From: Tamarix chinensis
Taxonomy: Eukaryota; Streptophyta; Magnoliopsida; Caryophyllales; Tamaricaceae
Direction of reading: 5' to 3'
DNA length: 64,000 bases
NCBI GenBank assembly: GCA_030549775.1
Contig: CM060177.1
Span: forward strand, 54,562,638-54,626,637
Of this stretch, positions 22,986 through 33,859 are shown piece after piece. Position numbers and translations under genes: made by a program. Below the pieces are notes generated by a model, which did no database searches, was not told the origin of the DNA, and was given only the letters and a program-made list of their open reading frames with translations. Position 1 is the first letter of the stretch. Every line of letters starts with the position of its first letter.

Positions 22986-23829
22986 GTTTTTTTTTTTTTA
23001 ACAAATACATATAAAATAAAATATTAAAAATACCAAAATATTATTGGAAGATTTTATCTAAAATTAATTTAATGAAAATTTATTTCGAACGGATCCGAAG
23101 GCTTAAAATTAATAAAAAGCTATATAAAGAATTTCGGAAACATTTTCGGAAGAATTTACCAACGAACATGAGAATTTATATTATTTACGAAAATATATTA
23201 TAAAGCCTCAAAAAATTATTTAAAAGCATATAATAAAATATTTAAGTGAAATTCTAATTATTCGAGATTAATTTAAATAATTTCCAAAATCGGTTTTCCG
23301 TAAATCAAAAAGCATAAAACAGAAGAAAATAAATTCCGGAAAGAAATTTATAAATAATTTCCGAAAATCTTTTTAAATTAAAACTTCCCGAAAATATTAA
23401 CGATTTCTGAAATGAATAAATTTAAAGTCGGAAATATTTTCTACGGATAAAATCATTAAAATAACTTTAACTATTTAACCAGAAATTCTATAACTTTGTC
23501 AACGAAATATAACTTCAAAATAACGCTGTAATCACATGACAAAGTTATAATCGAAAACAAATCTAAAATATTAAAATAAAAATACGAGAAAGAACGGTAA
23601 TACATATTTTTAACTGAGAATCGAATTCATGAGAATACAATAAAATCATTAAACTCAATAAATCTGGATTTTAAAAATACGGGGTATTACACCCTTATTC
23701 TTATATTATACATAATTATACTTAAACAAGTGATATTAAAGCCATAAACGCTTAGTCTATTATTTAATATCCCTTATAACTTATTATGAAGTTATATTAA
23801 ATCAATTGCCATGTTATATGCAAAATTTT

Positions 23830-24480
23830 TAATTTACCCCTTCTTACTTACAAAATTACTAAAATATCCCTCTTGATTGTAAAATTAGCAAGTTACCCTT
23901 TTTACTTGCCAAATTATCAAATTGCCTTTCTTAGTTGAGAAATTATCACTTACCCTTCTTACTTACGAAATTATCAAATTACCTCTCTTAGTTATTAAAT
24001 TACCAAAATACCCTTTATAATTATATAATTACCAAAATACCCTCCCTACTTATAAAATTACCAAAATATCATTTTCTCCTAAAAATTACCAAACTACCCT
24101 TCTTACTTATTAGATTACCAAATTACCTATCATATTCATAAAATTACCAAATTACCCTTATTACTTATTAAATTACCAAATTACTCTTTTTATTCATAAA
24201 ATTACCAAGTTGCCCATTTCTCATGTCAAAATTAACAAACTACCCTTTTTACTTATTAAATTACCAAATTACCCTTATTATTCCTTTCTCATGCCAAAAT
24301 TGTCAAACTATACTTTTTACTTATTAAATTACCAAATTACCCTAATTATTCCTTTCTCATGCCAAAATTGTCAAACTACCCTTCTTACTTATTACATGAC
24401 TAAATTACCATTTATAATCATAAGATTACTAAGTTACCCCTTTCTCATGCCAAAATTACCAAACTTCATAATTTTATGAA
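23830..24480. repeat. Minisatellite of 30-35-bp units (aaattaccaaattaccct)
   Basis: About 19 imperfect units of 'aaattaccaaa(a/t)tacccttcttacttatt' type run head to tail inside the right piece of the outer LTR. Longer higher-order units with 'cctttctcatgccaaaatt' occur at 24,285-24,460. Plus-strand frames across it are repeat translations, not genes. Confidence 0.85.
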
Positions 24481-24839
24481 AAAAAGGATAATATGATAAT
24501 TTAAAATTAGCGTCACATATTATACACACAAAACACATCCAAACCTCTAATGTGCTAACATATGTAAATCCACACATTTTAGTAGGGTATAATGGTAACT
24601 TTATTACCGGTAATAACTAAACTTTACTGGTACCTTAGTTTAAAAGCTTAAGCTTGATTGGTAAAAATTTGTACCTAGAAATAATATCAAAATTAGCATA
24701 TTATTAGTAGGAAAATTAAAATAATATTTTTTTTATAAAAAATGCTTAATAAATATATATTAATACTAAATACAATATAACTCAAACTTCGTTAATATTC
24801 TAAAATAAAGTGCAGCAGCACTCAAATTGTATGAGTAGC

Positions 24840-26060
24840 ATGAGCTACATGCATGAGGAGGGTTAAAAATATGTGTTGAAAGGTGTTGGATGAAGGGGAA
24901 AAAAAGGGAGGCTCAGGTGGTGGGTTAAGGGAAGAGTTAGGGTAGTGGTTGGGTGCAAAAAGAGTGGTAGGTTGTAAGTGGTGGCTAAGGGTTAGAGATT
25001 GGTGGGTTAGGGTGGCAGAGATGTTTGCAATAGGGGTTGGAAAATAGGCACAAGGAAGAGGGAAGAAGAAGAAGGAAGGAAAAAGAAGAGGGAAAAGGAG
25101 GGGCTGTAGGGGGAGATCTTAGGCAGGCTGAGGCAGAGGAGTGTAGAGGTGGTGTTAGGTGGTTGAGGGGTAGCTTATGTGGCCGCGCATGAGGATTGAG
25201 AGGAGAATAAAGGAAAAAGGAAGGGGAAAAGTTTGTTGTAGGGGGGTGATGGTTTCTTAGGTGGTGTACGGATGAAGTAGGGGAGGTAAGGGAGTTTAAG
25301 TGGTGGTTAGTTGGGCGGTGGAGACGATGGTTGGGGGAGACGAAGCAAAAACAAGGGAGGAGAAGAAGAAGGAAAGAAAGGAAAAGAGAGGGCTTGGTGA
25401 AGGGAGAAGGAGAGCTTGAGAAGGGAGAAAATGGGTAGAGGAGAAGAAAAAGAAGATGGAAAGAAGGGCAGGTAGGGTCGTGCAGGGTAGGTAGGTGTAG
25501 TAGGTTGGTAGTGTAGGGTTGTAAGGAGATGGAGAAGAATGGGAAAGGTGAAGGCACACGAGAGGGCTGTGTAGGGTGTGTGTGGGGCTACAAATGGAAG
25601 GACAGAGATTGGAGAGTGGGGTAGGTGCAGGGATGCAATGGTAGGTGTAGAGTGGGGAAAAGAGTTAGAGGCGTGGGGGTAGACGGGGTTTTTTTAGTTT
25701 GGTGCAGGGATGAAGGAAGAAGAAAAAGGAGAAGGAGAAGAAGAAAGGCAGGAAAATAGATCGAGAAGGGAGAAAAGAAAGACATGCCAACACATGTAGA
25801 AGGAAGAAAAGAAAAAAGAAGAAGGGAAGGTTAGGTTGGCCTAATTAGGGAAGGAAGAAGGGAAAGAAAGAAGGGAAGGAGAGAGGGAAATGATGCAGTT
25901 AGGCTAGACGGGTGAGAGGGAAGGGAGAAATGGGCTGGCAAGTGGGGAAGGAAAGGAGAAAGGAAATAAGGGGCCGATCGGCCCAAGGTAGGAAAGAAAA
26001 GAAGGAAAAGGAAAAAAGGAAGGAAAAAGGAGAAAGAAAATGGAAAACGAAAAAGGATAA
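24840..26060 (-). other. Purine-rich zone of the outer LTR
   Basis: Over 1 kb of nearly pure A/G strand asymmetry ('ggaagaagaagaaggaagg' words). The 190-codon minus-strand frame at 24,985-25,557 translates to Ser/Pro/Leu/Phe low complexity and is not a gene. The same zone recurs in the LTRs at 7,350-8,780 (purine-rich) and 15,690-16,450 (pyrimidine-rich, opposite orientation). Confidence 0.6.
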
Positions 26061-26365
26061 AGGGGAAAAGAAAAATAAAATAATTTTTGGAATTAGGGAT
26101 AGAAATTATTTTAATAAATTAATTTATCTAAAATTTAAGATATTAATTTAGGAGGATAATTTGAATAAATCTATGGGTTGGAAATTTATTTAAATAAAAA
26201 GAGAATGATAAAATAATAAAATATTTATTTTAATTTATCAAATAATCATATATATTATTATTAATAAAATGTCCACAAAATAATTAAATTAATAATTGAA
26301 GATTAAATTATTTCAAATAAGGATTAATCATTATATTCTATATTTTACAATTGTAGGGTATTAAA

Positions 26366-28473
26366 GCTAAGCTAAAGTTGGAACAATAAAACAAAAGACT
26401 ATAACAACTTAAATAGGTAAAGCATGTATATATATATAACAATAGTGATAAGGTTGCATAAAATACCAAAAAAATATAAAATATGCTTCACAGTGATTGA
26501 AGGTAAATAACAAATGAAAAAAGGGTCTCAAATAAGGGGAAAAAATCTTACCAATTACCTTAGCTAAATATTCATCACTTCCCATTAAGAATTTAATGAC
26601 CCTCTCTAGATAGCTGGCTATCATAAATTTCATCGACCAGGACTTTATCATCTTACACAAACATATCACATATCAAGTGAATGGATAGGGACCACAAGTG
26701 GTAGTATTAGTATGCGAGTACTAAGTAAGAACTAATTATCACCCATAAGCACAACATGTTGACATCCTATGCATATCATACAAGAATCATGTTATAACAA
26801 TCATGAAATCATAAGGAAATTCTATCATCCTAACATGGTAAGGATATAATACTATATCACATGAATGGCTATATTCAAAGGGAAAATCATAATGCATCTC
26901 TAACATGCACTTCTAGTACTCACTTAGAAAGTAATACATAATTTCACATGTATTTTAAGAAACTAATGCTAAAACATAGATCATTAGATCACATGAAATT
27001 ATCTTGGTATAATACAAGGAAAATAATGTGTGCCACTAGCATATGAATACGAACTCCAAGGCACAAGCTTACACATTCAATCCTACAACCATTGAACATA
27101 GTTCATAGCATAAGCATAGTAATGAGGCCTAAAAGCCAAACATACATGGATAAATGTCCTATCACAATGAAAAATGTCAAGAGTACAATACTAATCAATT
27201 GCAAAAGTCATAGCACCACAAATGAACATAATAACACTAGAGGGTTCGTATGAGGACTCCAAAGTCTGCCTAGCCCTATGTACCATAGGTTGAACATCCC
27301 ATCCATAACCGATAGACTCTAGCTAAGGTATTCTCACTAAATGTATGATAATCCTTGAGTATACATGCCTCCCATGGAGTTCAAAAAATATTATAAAGTA
27401 AAAAAGGTACCAAGCTAATATATGGTCAATAACACCATGTGTTTTACAAGAATGCAAAATAAGGGTCTAGAAGATCATGTGATTATAATTCCAACATAGA
27501 ATGTAATTCAAAAAGGGAAAGCTTGAAAATCACCTATAACACATAAGTGTTTAAGGTTAACACAAAACTATAGAGAGAAGTAAACGAATCTCATTTTTAT
27601 AGTTCAAAACTGTTATTAGAAACCTAACGCTAAAATTTACACAGTATTTCAGCTCTATTTCGTGCCAAAAATTTTAGACTTTACACCTTCCTTCTCTTAC
27701 TCTCCTTCTCTTGCAAACCCTTGCACCACCACACCGTGCACCACCACTCCGGCTCCTCTCAAGTCAAGGAAACCACCACTTATCCTCTTTCATATTGCTA
27801 ACTCTCCTCTTCCTTACAACACCACACCTCTACCATTCCCAGCTTTGCATGTGCTATCATTCTTCTGCACCTAGCCAACACTTCTTCCTTCTTCCTCTAT
27901 CGTGTTTGTAGGTGGTAGCCGCTCTCCTCTTACTTGCTGCCGGTTTTCTTGCTTGCTGTTGCTCCTTTTACGTATATTTTTGTTCTTCCGCTCGTAGCTT
28001 TTTCTCTTCTTATATATATATATATATATATATAAATGCATACATGTTGATATAGGGTTGTGTTGTTTGTTATTGAAAAATTGTACTTTGTTGTTCAAAA
28101 ATGTGTTGGAGAAAAATATTGTTGTTCGTTTTTGATTATGTAGTGGTACTGTTATATATTAACAAATTCATGTGTTGGCCGAGACCTTTACATATATATA
28201 TATATAACATGCATCAGTATAGAATTACGAAGCTAGAGAAATAAAATACTTCAAATTATTAGTAATGTCACCCATAAAACTATATATCTATATCTATATA
28301 TATATAATTTTTTTTTCATTAATAAGTATAGGACACTATAAGATATAGGAAATGTCATATAATGAAATGAAATATATATTTTACATATCCACATCATCAA
28401 ATGAAAATTTCAATTAGAGATGTATATGTTAATGATTTTTATTTGATGAGGATTAAATAGATATAGAAAATAA
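26366..28473. other. Further LTR-like debris, gene-free
   Basis: At about 26,690-26,740 'gtggtagtattagtatgcgagtactaagtaag' type wording (read in parts) resembles the LTR interior at 19,385-19,425, so this is probably another decayed Tekay-like LTR. A pyrimidine-rich patch at 27,660-27,930 gives short Pro/Ser/Leu frames without family resemblance. A TA run occupies 28,011-28,034. No gene is supported. Confidence 0.35.
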
Positions 28474-28731
28474 ATAATATATAAAAGTGAATAATTAAAT
28501 AGAGAGGAATAATTATGTATAATAATAATAATAATAATTTTAAATAATAATAACACTATTAATATATGATTTATTACGGTTTAATTATAGTTAGCTAGCT
28601 TTAGGATTAGGGTTTATTAGGTTTAGGGTTAGTTTTTATTATAATTTATTAGGGCTATGGTTAGGGTTAGGGTTTAGCATTTATTATACTAAATATAAAA
28701 GTGAAAAATTAAATAGAGAGGAATAATTGTG

Positions 28732-28782
<51 letters not shown>

Positions 28783-29062
28783 CAAATATAGGATTTATTA
28801 GGGTTTAATTATAGGTAGCTAGGTTTAGGATCATTATCTTATGAGGATTACAGTTAGTTTTTATTATAACTTATTAGGGTTAGAGTTAGAGTCAAGGATT
28901 AGCATTTATTATACTAAATATAAAAGTGAATAATTAAATAGAGAGGAATAATTGTGTATTATAATAATAATAATAGTAATAATAATAATAATGATAATGA
29001 TGATAATAATAATAATAATAGTAATAATAATAGTAATAATAGTAGTAGTAGTAGTAATAATA

Positions 29063-29098
<36 letters not shown>

Positions 29099-29246
29099 GT
29101 AATAATAATATAGGATTTATTATGGCTTAATTATAGTTAGCTAGGTTTAAAATTATGGTTCAATTAGGTTTAAGGTTAGTTTTTGTTATAATTTATTAGG
29201 TTAAGAGTTAGAGTTAGGGTTAGGTTTAGCATTTATTTTACTAAAT
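28474..29246. repeat. Three tandem units with AAT microsatellites and TTAGGG-like motifs
   Basis: Three direct units start 'aaaagtgaataattaaatag' (or 'gaaaaattaaatag'): about 28,474-28,690, 28,691-28,913 and 28,914-29,246. Each has 'agaggaataattgtgtat', then an AAT/AGT trinucleotide tract, then 'gatttatta(c/g)ggtttaatta', 'gttagctaggtt' and 'ttagggttagggttt'-type words, and ends 'agcatttattatactaaata'. The trinucleotide tract grows from about 20 bases in unit 1 to about 50 in unit 2 and about 160 in unit 3. It is a non-coding tandem triplication with independent microsatellite expansion. Confidence 0.85.
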
Positions 29247-30312
29247 ATAATAATTAATATGTGCTCTTATAACAAACTATTATATACATTATTCTCAACT
29301 CTACTTTTAATAGTATCATATTATTATACTTAACCTATATATATATATATATATTATTTTATTAATATCTACTTGATTTTACTATGTGTAGCTTGAATGA
29401 TTTGATGATAGTTTGATGTTCACCTAATTTGTTAAATATATAAAAATTATGTCCTTATTTTAAATAGTTTGATGTTGTTAGCTTTACATAGTATGTTAAG
29501 ATCTAGTAGAATATATTTATGATTTGTCTAGCTAGTTGAAGATCGATTTACATATTCTGTAATTTAGATCCTTTCAAGAACAACTTTGATGATGATATTT
29601 AGTGGTTCTCATTTGCAGATAGTGAGATGACATACCTTCCACCATATCTACGTATGGCGCCATATGTAGATCTAAGGACTTATGTCATATGGTTATACAA
29701 TGATCTAGGTTAGTTGTATCAAATGGCTCATCCTATCACCCCTTCCATTTCAGATTGTATCACCTACTGTTGACCCTACCTCAGATAGAGCCATGGGCGT
29801 TGGCTACATCTACTTTTTTGCATTTTTTTGTCCACCACGCCCAAGATTTATTGAGGGTAAGGTGTTTGCCAGAGAGCATGATAGGATATTGAGAGAGCTG
29901 ATGGCCATTGATGATGAGTGGAGGTTTCGTCATAGGTTGCCTCCAAGTATCCACCCTAGTTATCCTAGAGTATCCGTGAGTAGACTCTTTAGCGATGATG
30001 TTAGGGATCAGATGATATATTGTGATGAGTGGAATTTCAAATTTATAGTTATTAGTTGGGCTCGATGAGGCTACCAAGGGATTTAGTTTGCAGTTATGAG
30101 TTTCTCTTTTTTAGGTTTTTAGGCTATAGCTACCTTTTGATGTATATAGTGTTGTTAATGCTTTGATCCTGTAGTATGTATATCTTTTGTAATTTGAACC
30201 ATTGTACAATGCTTTGCTATGTATGTATGTATATATATATATATATATGAACTCTTTCTAGGTATGAGCAGTTTGAGTATTAATATCTTTTTGGAAAATG
30301 TTAGCATGATTC

Positions 30313-30345
<33 letters not shown>

Positions 30346-30467
30346 ATAGCATGATATATTTGAGATTAATTATTTCTAAGCATGAGCAATTTGTGAATGA
30401 TTAAACTTGTAATTCAATTGATTTGTAATAATTACTTTTGCATGGGATACATCTAGATTGAAAAACT
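29247..30467 (+). other. Region upstream of the CACTA transposase, one unassigned frame
   Basis: A 91-codon plus-strand frame (29,793-30,068, starting MGVGYIYFFAFF and containing AIDDEWRFRHRLPPS) has non-repetitive composition but matches no family I recognise. A further in-frame piece MTYLPPYLRMAPYVDL at 29,626 ends at a stop. These could be a remnant of a gene carried in the CACTA 5' part. The left CACTA terminus is not visible here or to the left. TA runs lie at 30,230-30,248 and 30,316-30,338. Confidence 0.3.
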
Positions 30468-33400
30468 ATGGATTGGGAATGGTTGTCTGTAAATAGTTTG
30501 TGTAGAAAATATAACAAAGAAGTTGAGTTTTTCATCAAATTTTTAGTTGAACATGCTCGAGACTCTAGTAGAATAGTCTGTCCTTATTTGAACTGTGCTT
30601 ATATTCAACGTGTAAATGCTAATGATTTGAGAGATCATTTTTTGTACATGGAATTGATAAAAGTTACACTTGTTAGATATGGCATGGAAAAACAGAGTCT
30701 AAATATGATAATGATGATGTTAGGAGGGACGGTAGTGGATTATCAATTGAGAATATGATGGACATTCGTTAGAGAAGATGACTCAAAAGGTTGAGGAAAG
30801 TGTTTGGGATTTTCCAAAAATGGTCGAGAAGTTATTGAATAACTCGAAGAAACATTTGTACGGTGATTGTAAGACATTTACTCGATTATCCACTACTTTA
30901 TAGTTGTACAACTTAAAAGCATGTAATGGATTGAGTGATAAGAGTTTCACGGAATTATTGACACGTGTAAAGGATTTTCTTCCTAATGAAAACATTCTAC
31001 CCAATTGTACCTATGAGGCGAAGAAGATTCTATCCTATATGGGCATGAGTTATGAAAACATACATGCATGCCCTAATGATTGTATTTTATATCGCAATAA
31101 CAATGCATCTTTGGATAGTTGTCCTAATCCTGAATGCAAAGCAACATGATACAAGAAGAAAAAGGTGCCCACTAAGGTGTTATGGTATTTTCTTATAATA
31201 CCAAGATTAAGACAAATGTTTAATGATTTTGAAGATTCTAAGAACTTGGGATGGCATGCTGATGAGAAGATAGATGATGGGCTTCTTAGACATCCATCTA
31301 ACTCTCCACAATGGATGACGATTGATAGCTTATTCCCTGAATTCGGTAAAGAAGAAAGAAATGTGTGCCTTACACTTTCTGCAGATGGAATGAATCCGCA
31401 CAATCAAGGAACCTGCAGTTTATGGCTGGTGATTTTGGTTATATACAATCTACCTCTATGGATCTATATGAAATGCAAGTATATGATTCTGTCTTTACTC
31501 ATTTTGGGGCAAAACCAACCTGGGAATGATATTGATGTTTATTAGGCACCTTTGGTTGATGATTTGAAGTTCTTGTGGGACATGGGCATTGAAGTATTTG
31601 ATACATATAGTGAATAAAATTTCACTTTGAGAGCAATGTTATTCTATACTATAAATGATTTTTTGGTGAATGGAAACTTGTCAGGCTACAGTGTGAAAGG
31701 CCATTATGTATGTCCGATATATGAGGAGAGTACTTTATTTGTTCAGCTAACACATGGCGAGAGGAATGTCTTCCTTAGGCATTGTAGGTTTTTACCGATG
31801 AATCATCATTATCATAGGGAAAGAAAAGTGTTCAATGGCTTCTGAGACGAAGGGCAGGCACAAATTCGGTTGACGGGTCGACAAGTGTGGCTGAAGATGA
31901 AACATTTAAGTGTCAAGTTTGGGATAAAGAATAAAGATAAGCCTCCATCAATTGCGCAGAATAAGATATCATTATTCTTCAACCTTCCTTATTAGGAATC
32001 TATGTACCTGAAACATGCCCTTGATGTGATGCATATTGAGAAAAATATATGTGACAGTCTTGTTGGTACATTACTTAATATTCCACGCTAGATTAAAGAT
32101 AGCATCAATGCTCGAAGGGATACAGAATAAATGGATATTAGACAGGAACTAGCACCATGGGACAATGGAAGAATAATTTATTTACCACTGACGTGTCATA
32201 CTCTTTCTAGAAAAAAGAAAATTTCATTTTGCAAATTTTTTCAGAGTGTTAAGGTTCCAGAAGGTTATTCTTCAAATTTTAGAAGGTTTGTGTCGATGAA
32301 AGAGTTGAAGTTAATTAACATGAATTCTCATGATTGTCATATTTTGTTGCAACACTTGTTGCCGATAGCTATATGTGGAATTTTGGCAAAGCGTGTTCGA
32401 ATTACTATTACGAGGCTTTATTGGTTCTTTAATGCCATCTTCTCTAAACTCATACATCCTGATAGTTAGGATGCCTTGTAAAGAGGGATTGTGATTACTT
32501 TGTGCTAGCTTGAAATGTATTTTCCACCCTCATTCTGTAACATTATGGTACATCTAACTATTCATTTAGTTTATGAGATAAAAATGTTAGGACCTTTTCA
32601 TGGGCATTCGATGTACCCCTTTGAATGGTTTATGAAGTTGATAAAAGGTTATGTGAAGAATCGATATCGGCTAAAAAGATATATTGTTGATAGTTACCTT
32701 GTGGAAGAGGCAATTGAGTTTTTCATGAAGTACTTGTCAAATGCTAAAGATCTTGGTATTCCAAAATCTCTACATGCAGGTAAAATTGAAGGACAGGGTA
32801 TTAGGGGCAAACAATTTTGTCATGTTGACCTTGACATGTTCTGTAAAGTATATTTATATGTATTACACAACAGTGATGATGTTCAACCGTATGTTGAAGA
32901 ACATATGCTTTCTTTACTGATTGAAAATCCATCAAAGACTAAGAAATGGATAATCGATAAACATAATCTTTCCATTATTGATTGGATAAGAGATCGCACC
33001 ATTCCACTTATCGGACATTCCCTAACTTCAACTTCCGAAGCCCTACATGGGTGGTCTCAGAAACCTCAGTATGAAGTTTTTTCATATACTAGTTATGTGA
33101 TCAATGGTTACACTTTTTACACAAAAGAACAAGATGAGAACAACACAATGAAGAATAGTGGGGTGACTTTAGTGGTTGGGGCAATGCATGTTGCTAGTGC
33201 GAAAGACAAGAATTCAACCTATGCAGATATGAATTATTATGGTGTGATTGAACATATATAGGAGTTAGATTGCATTGTATTTAAAGTCCCTATATTCGGC
33301 TACCGATGGGTTGATAATAGCTATGGGGTTTGATATGAAGATGAACTCACATTAGTAGATCTCAATAGGGCAGGGCATAAATAAGACCCATTCATCTTAG

Positions 33401-33708
33401 CATCACAAGTGACATAAGAATTCTATGTCACTAATCCTATTGATAATAGATGGTATGTGGTACTATCTATGAAGAAAAGAAATGCCAATGAATGTGATGA
33501 TGAAAATGATGCCAATTGGAATAAAGAGTGTGTCTCAGTTGTGCAAGAAACTCAATTATTGAATGATGATAACAATAAAATTAATGAGGAGGAAATATAT
33601 GTCAAGGATGATCATCGTGAAGTAATATATGTATCAGATATTGAAACCAATCCTAAAACAAAGGGAAAAAATAAGGAAAAGAAGGCAATGAGGGTAATAA
33701 TATTGTAA
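30468..33708 (+). pseudogene. TNP2-like CACTA transposase with DUF4218/DUF4216 regions
   Basis: Conceptual translation follows the TNP2 plan. There is an N-terminal transposase-associated domain (DWEWLS...VEFFIKFLVEHA...IVCPYLNC) and then MFNDFEDSKNLGWHADEK. Next come LSADGMNPH (the conserved DGxNPF catalytic block), FLVNGNLSGYSVKGHYVCP and HALDVMHIEKNICDSLVG. DUF4218 follows (MNSHDCHILLQHLLPIAICG, FCNIMVHLTIHLVYE, VKNRYRLKRYIVDSYLVEEA). Last is DUF4216 (INGYTFYTKEQDENNTMKNSGV, FKVPIFGYRWVD, DPFILASQVT). At least ten in-frame stops and several short shifts break it. DDE-type transposases of this family cut and paste CACTA elements; this copy cannot. Codons are AT-rich like the surroundings. 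Confidence 0.93.
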
Positions 33709-33859
33709 CATATGATATGTGTGCTGGTTTTGTTAAATGCATTTTTTGACCTTCTTGATAGGATTTTTATTGTATTGATAATATAGTGGTATATTATGGT
33801 CAATACATAATATTCTAACATAATTTATTTATTAAATTTTTGTATTAATAACATTTGTA

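Larger units (their letters stand above)
18975..23691 (-). mobile_element. Solo LTR 2 (Tekay/Del-like), 4.7 kb, perfect CCCTT duplication
   Basis: It runs from TGTAACACCCCC at 18,975 to ACGGGGTATTACA at 23,691 (4,717 bp), flanked by CCCTT at 18,970-18,974 and 23,692-23,696. In the family sense it starts at 23,691. It contains in order: a tandem block at 19,590-19,790, the CCACTATTAT subrepeats (19,868-20,210), a pyrimidine-rich part (20,460-21,130), an (AT)n tract, and a GC-rich zone (22,560-22,985). It retains far more CpG than the outer copy, which fits its being the youngest layer of the nest. A non-autonomous element with very short LTRs cannot be fully excluded, but no internal direct terminal repeats are seen. 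Confidence 0.82.
14117..26365 (-). mobile_element. Outer Tekay/Del-like solo LTR, split by two nested solo LTRs
   Basis: The left edge is TGTAATGCTCC at 14,117 and the first 100 bases align with the start of the LTR at 18,975. The right edge is a decayed GGTATTACA (GGTATTAAA) ending at 26,365. Flanking pentamers are GCTAG (14,112-14,116) and GCTAA (26,366-26,370), four of five identical. The body is in three pieces: 14,117-15,389, 18,741-18,969 and 23,697-26,365, about 4.2 kb in total. The 15,389/18,741 join is confirmed by the paralogous copy: 'ctcaacatctttctc' at 20,210 runs through where the insertion sits. The right piece carries a 30-35-bp tandem array and a purine-rich block. No internal retrotransposon genes are present, so it is a solo LTR formed by recombination between two LTRs. 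Confidence 0.72.

Noticed and set aside
22510..23027. Overlapping long open frames on both strands in the GC-rich zone
   Set aside because: They are Ala/Arg/Gly or Ser/Pro-rich, overlap each other on both strands and lie inside a solo LTR bounded by CCCTT duplications.
24985..25557. 190-codon minus-strand open frame
   Set aside because: It translates a purine-rich LTR zone into Ser/Pro/Leu/Phe low complexity; overlapping frames are equally open and no domain is seen.
28474..29246. Interstitial telomere array
   Set aside because: The TTAGGG-like words are isolated within AT-rich units, not in tandem runs of TTTAGGG.
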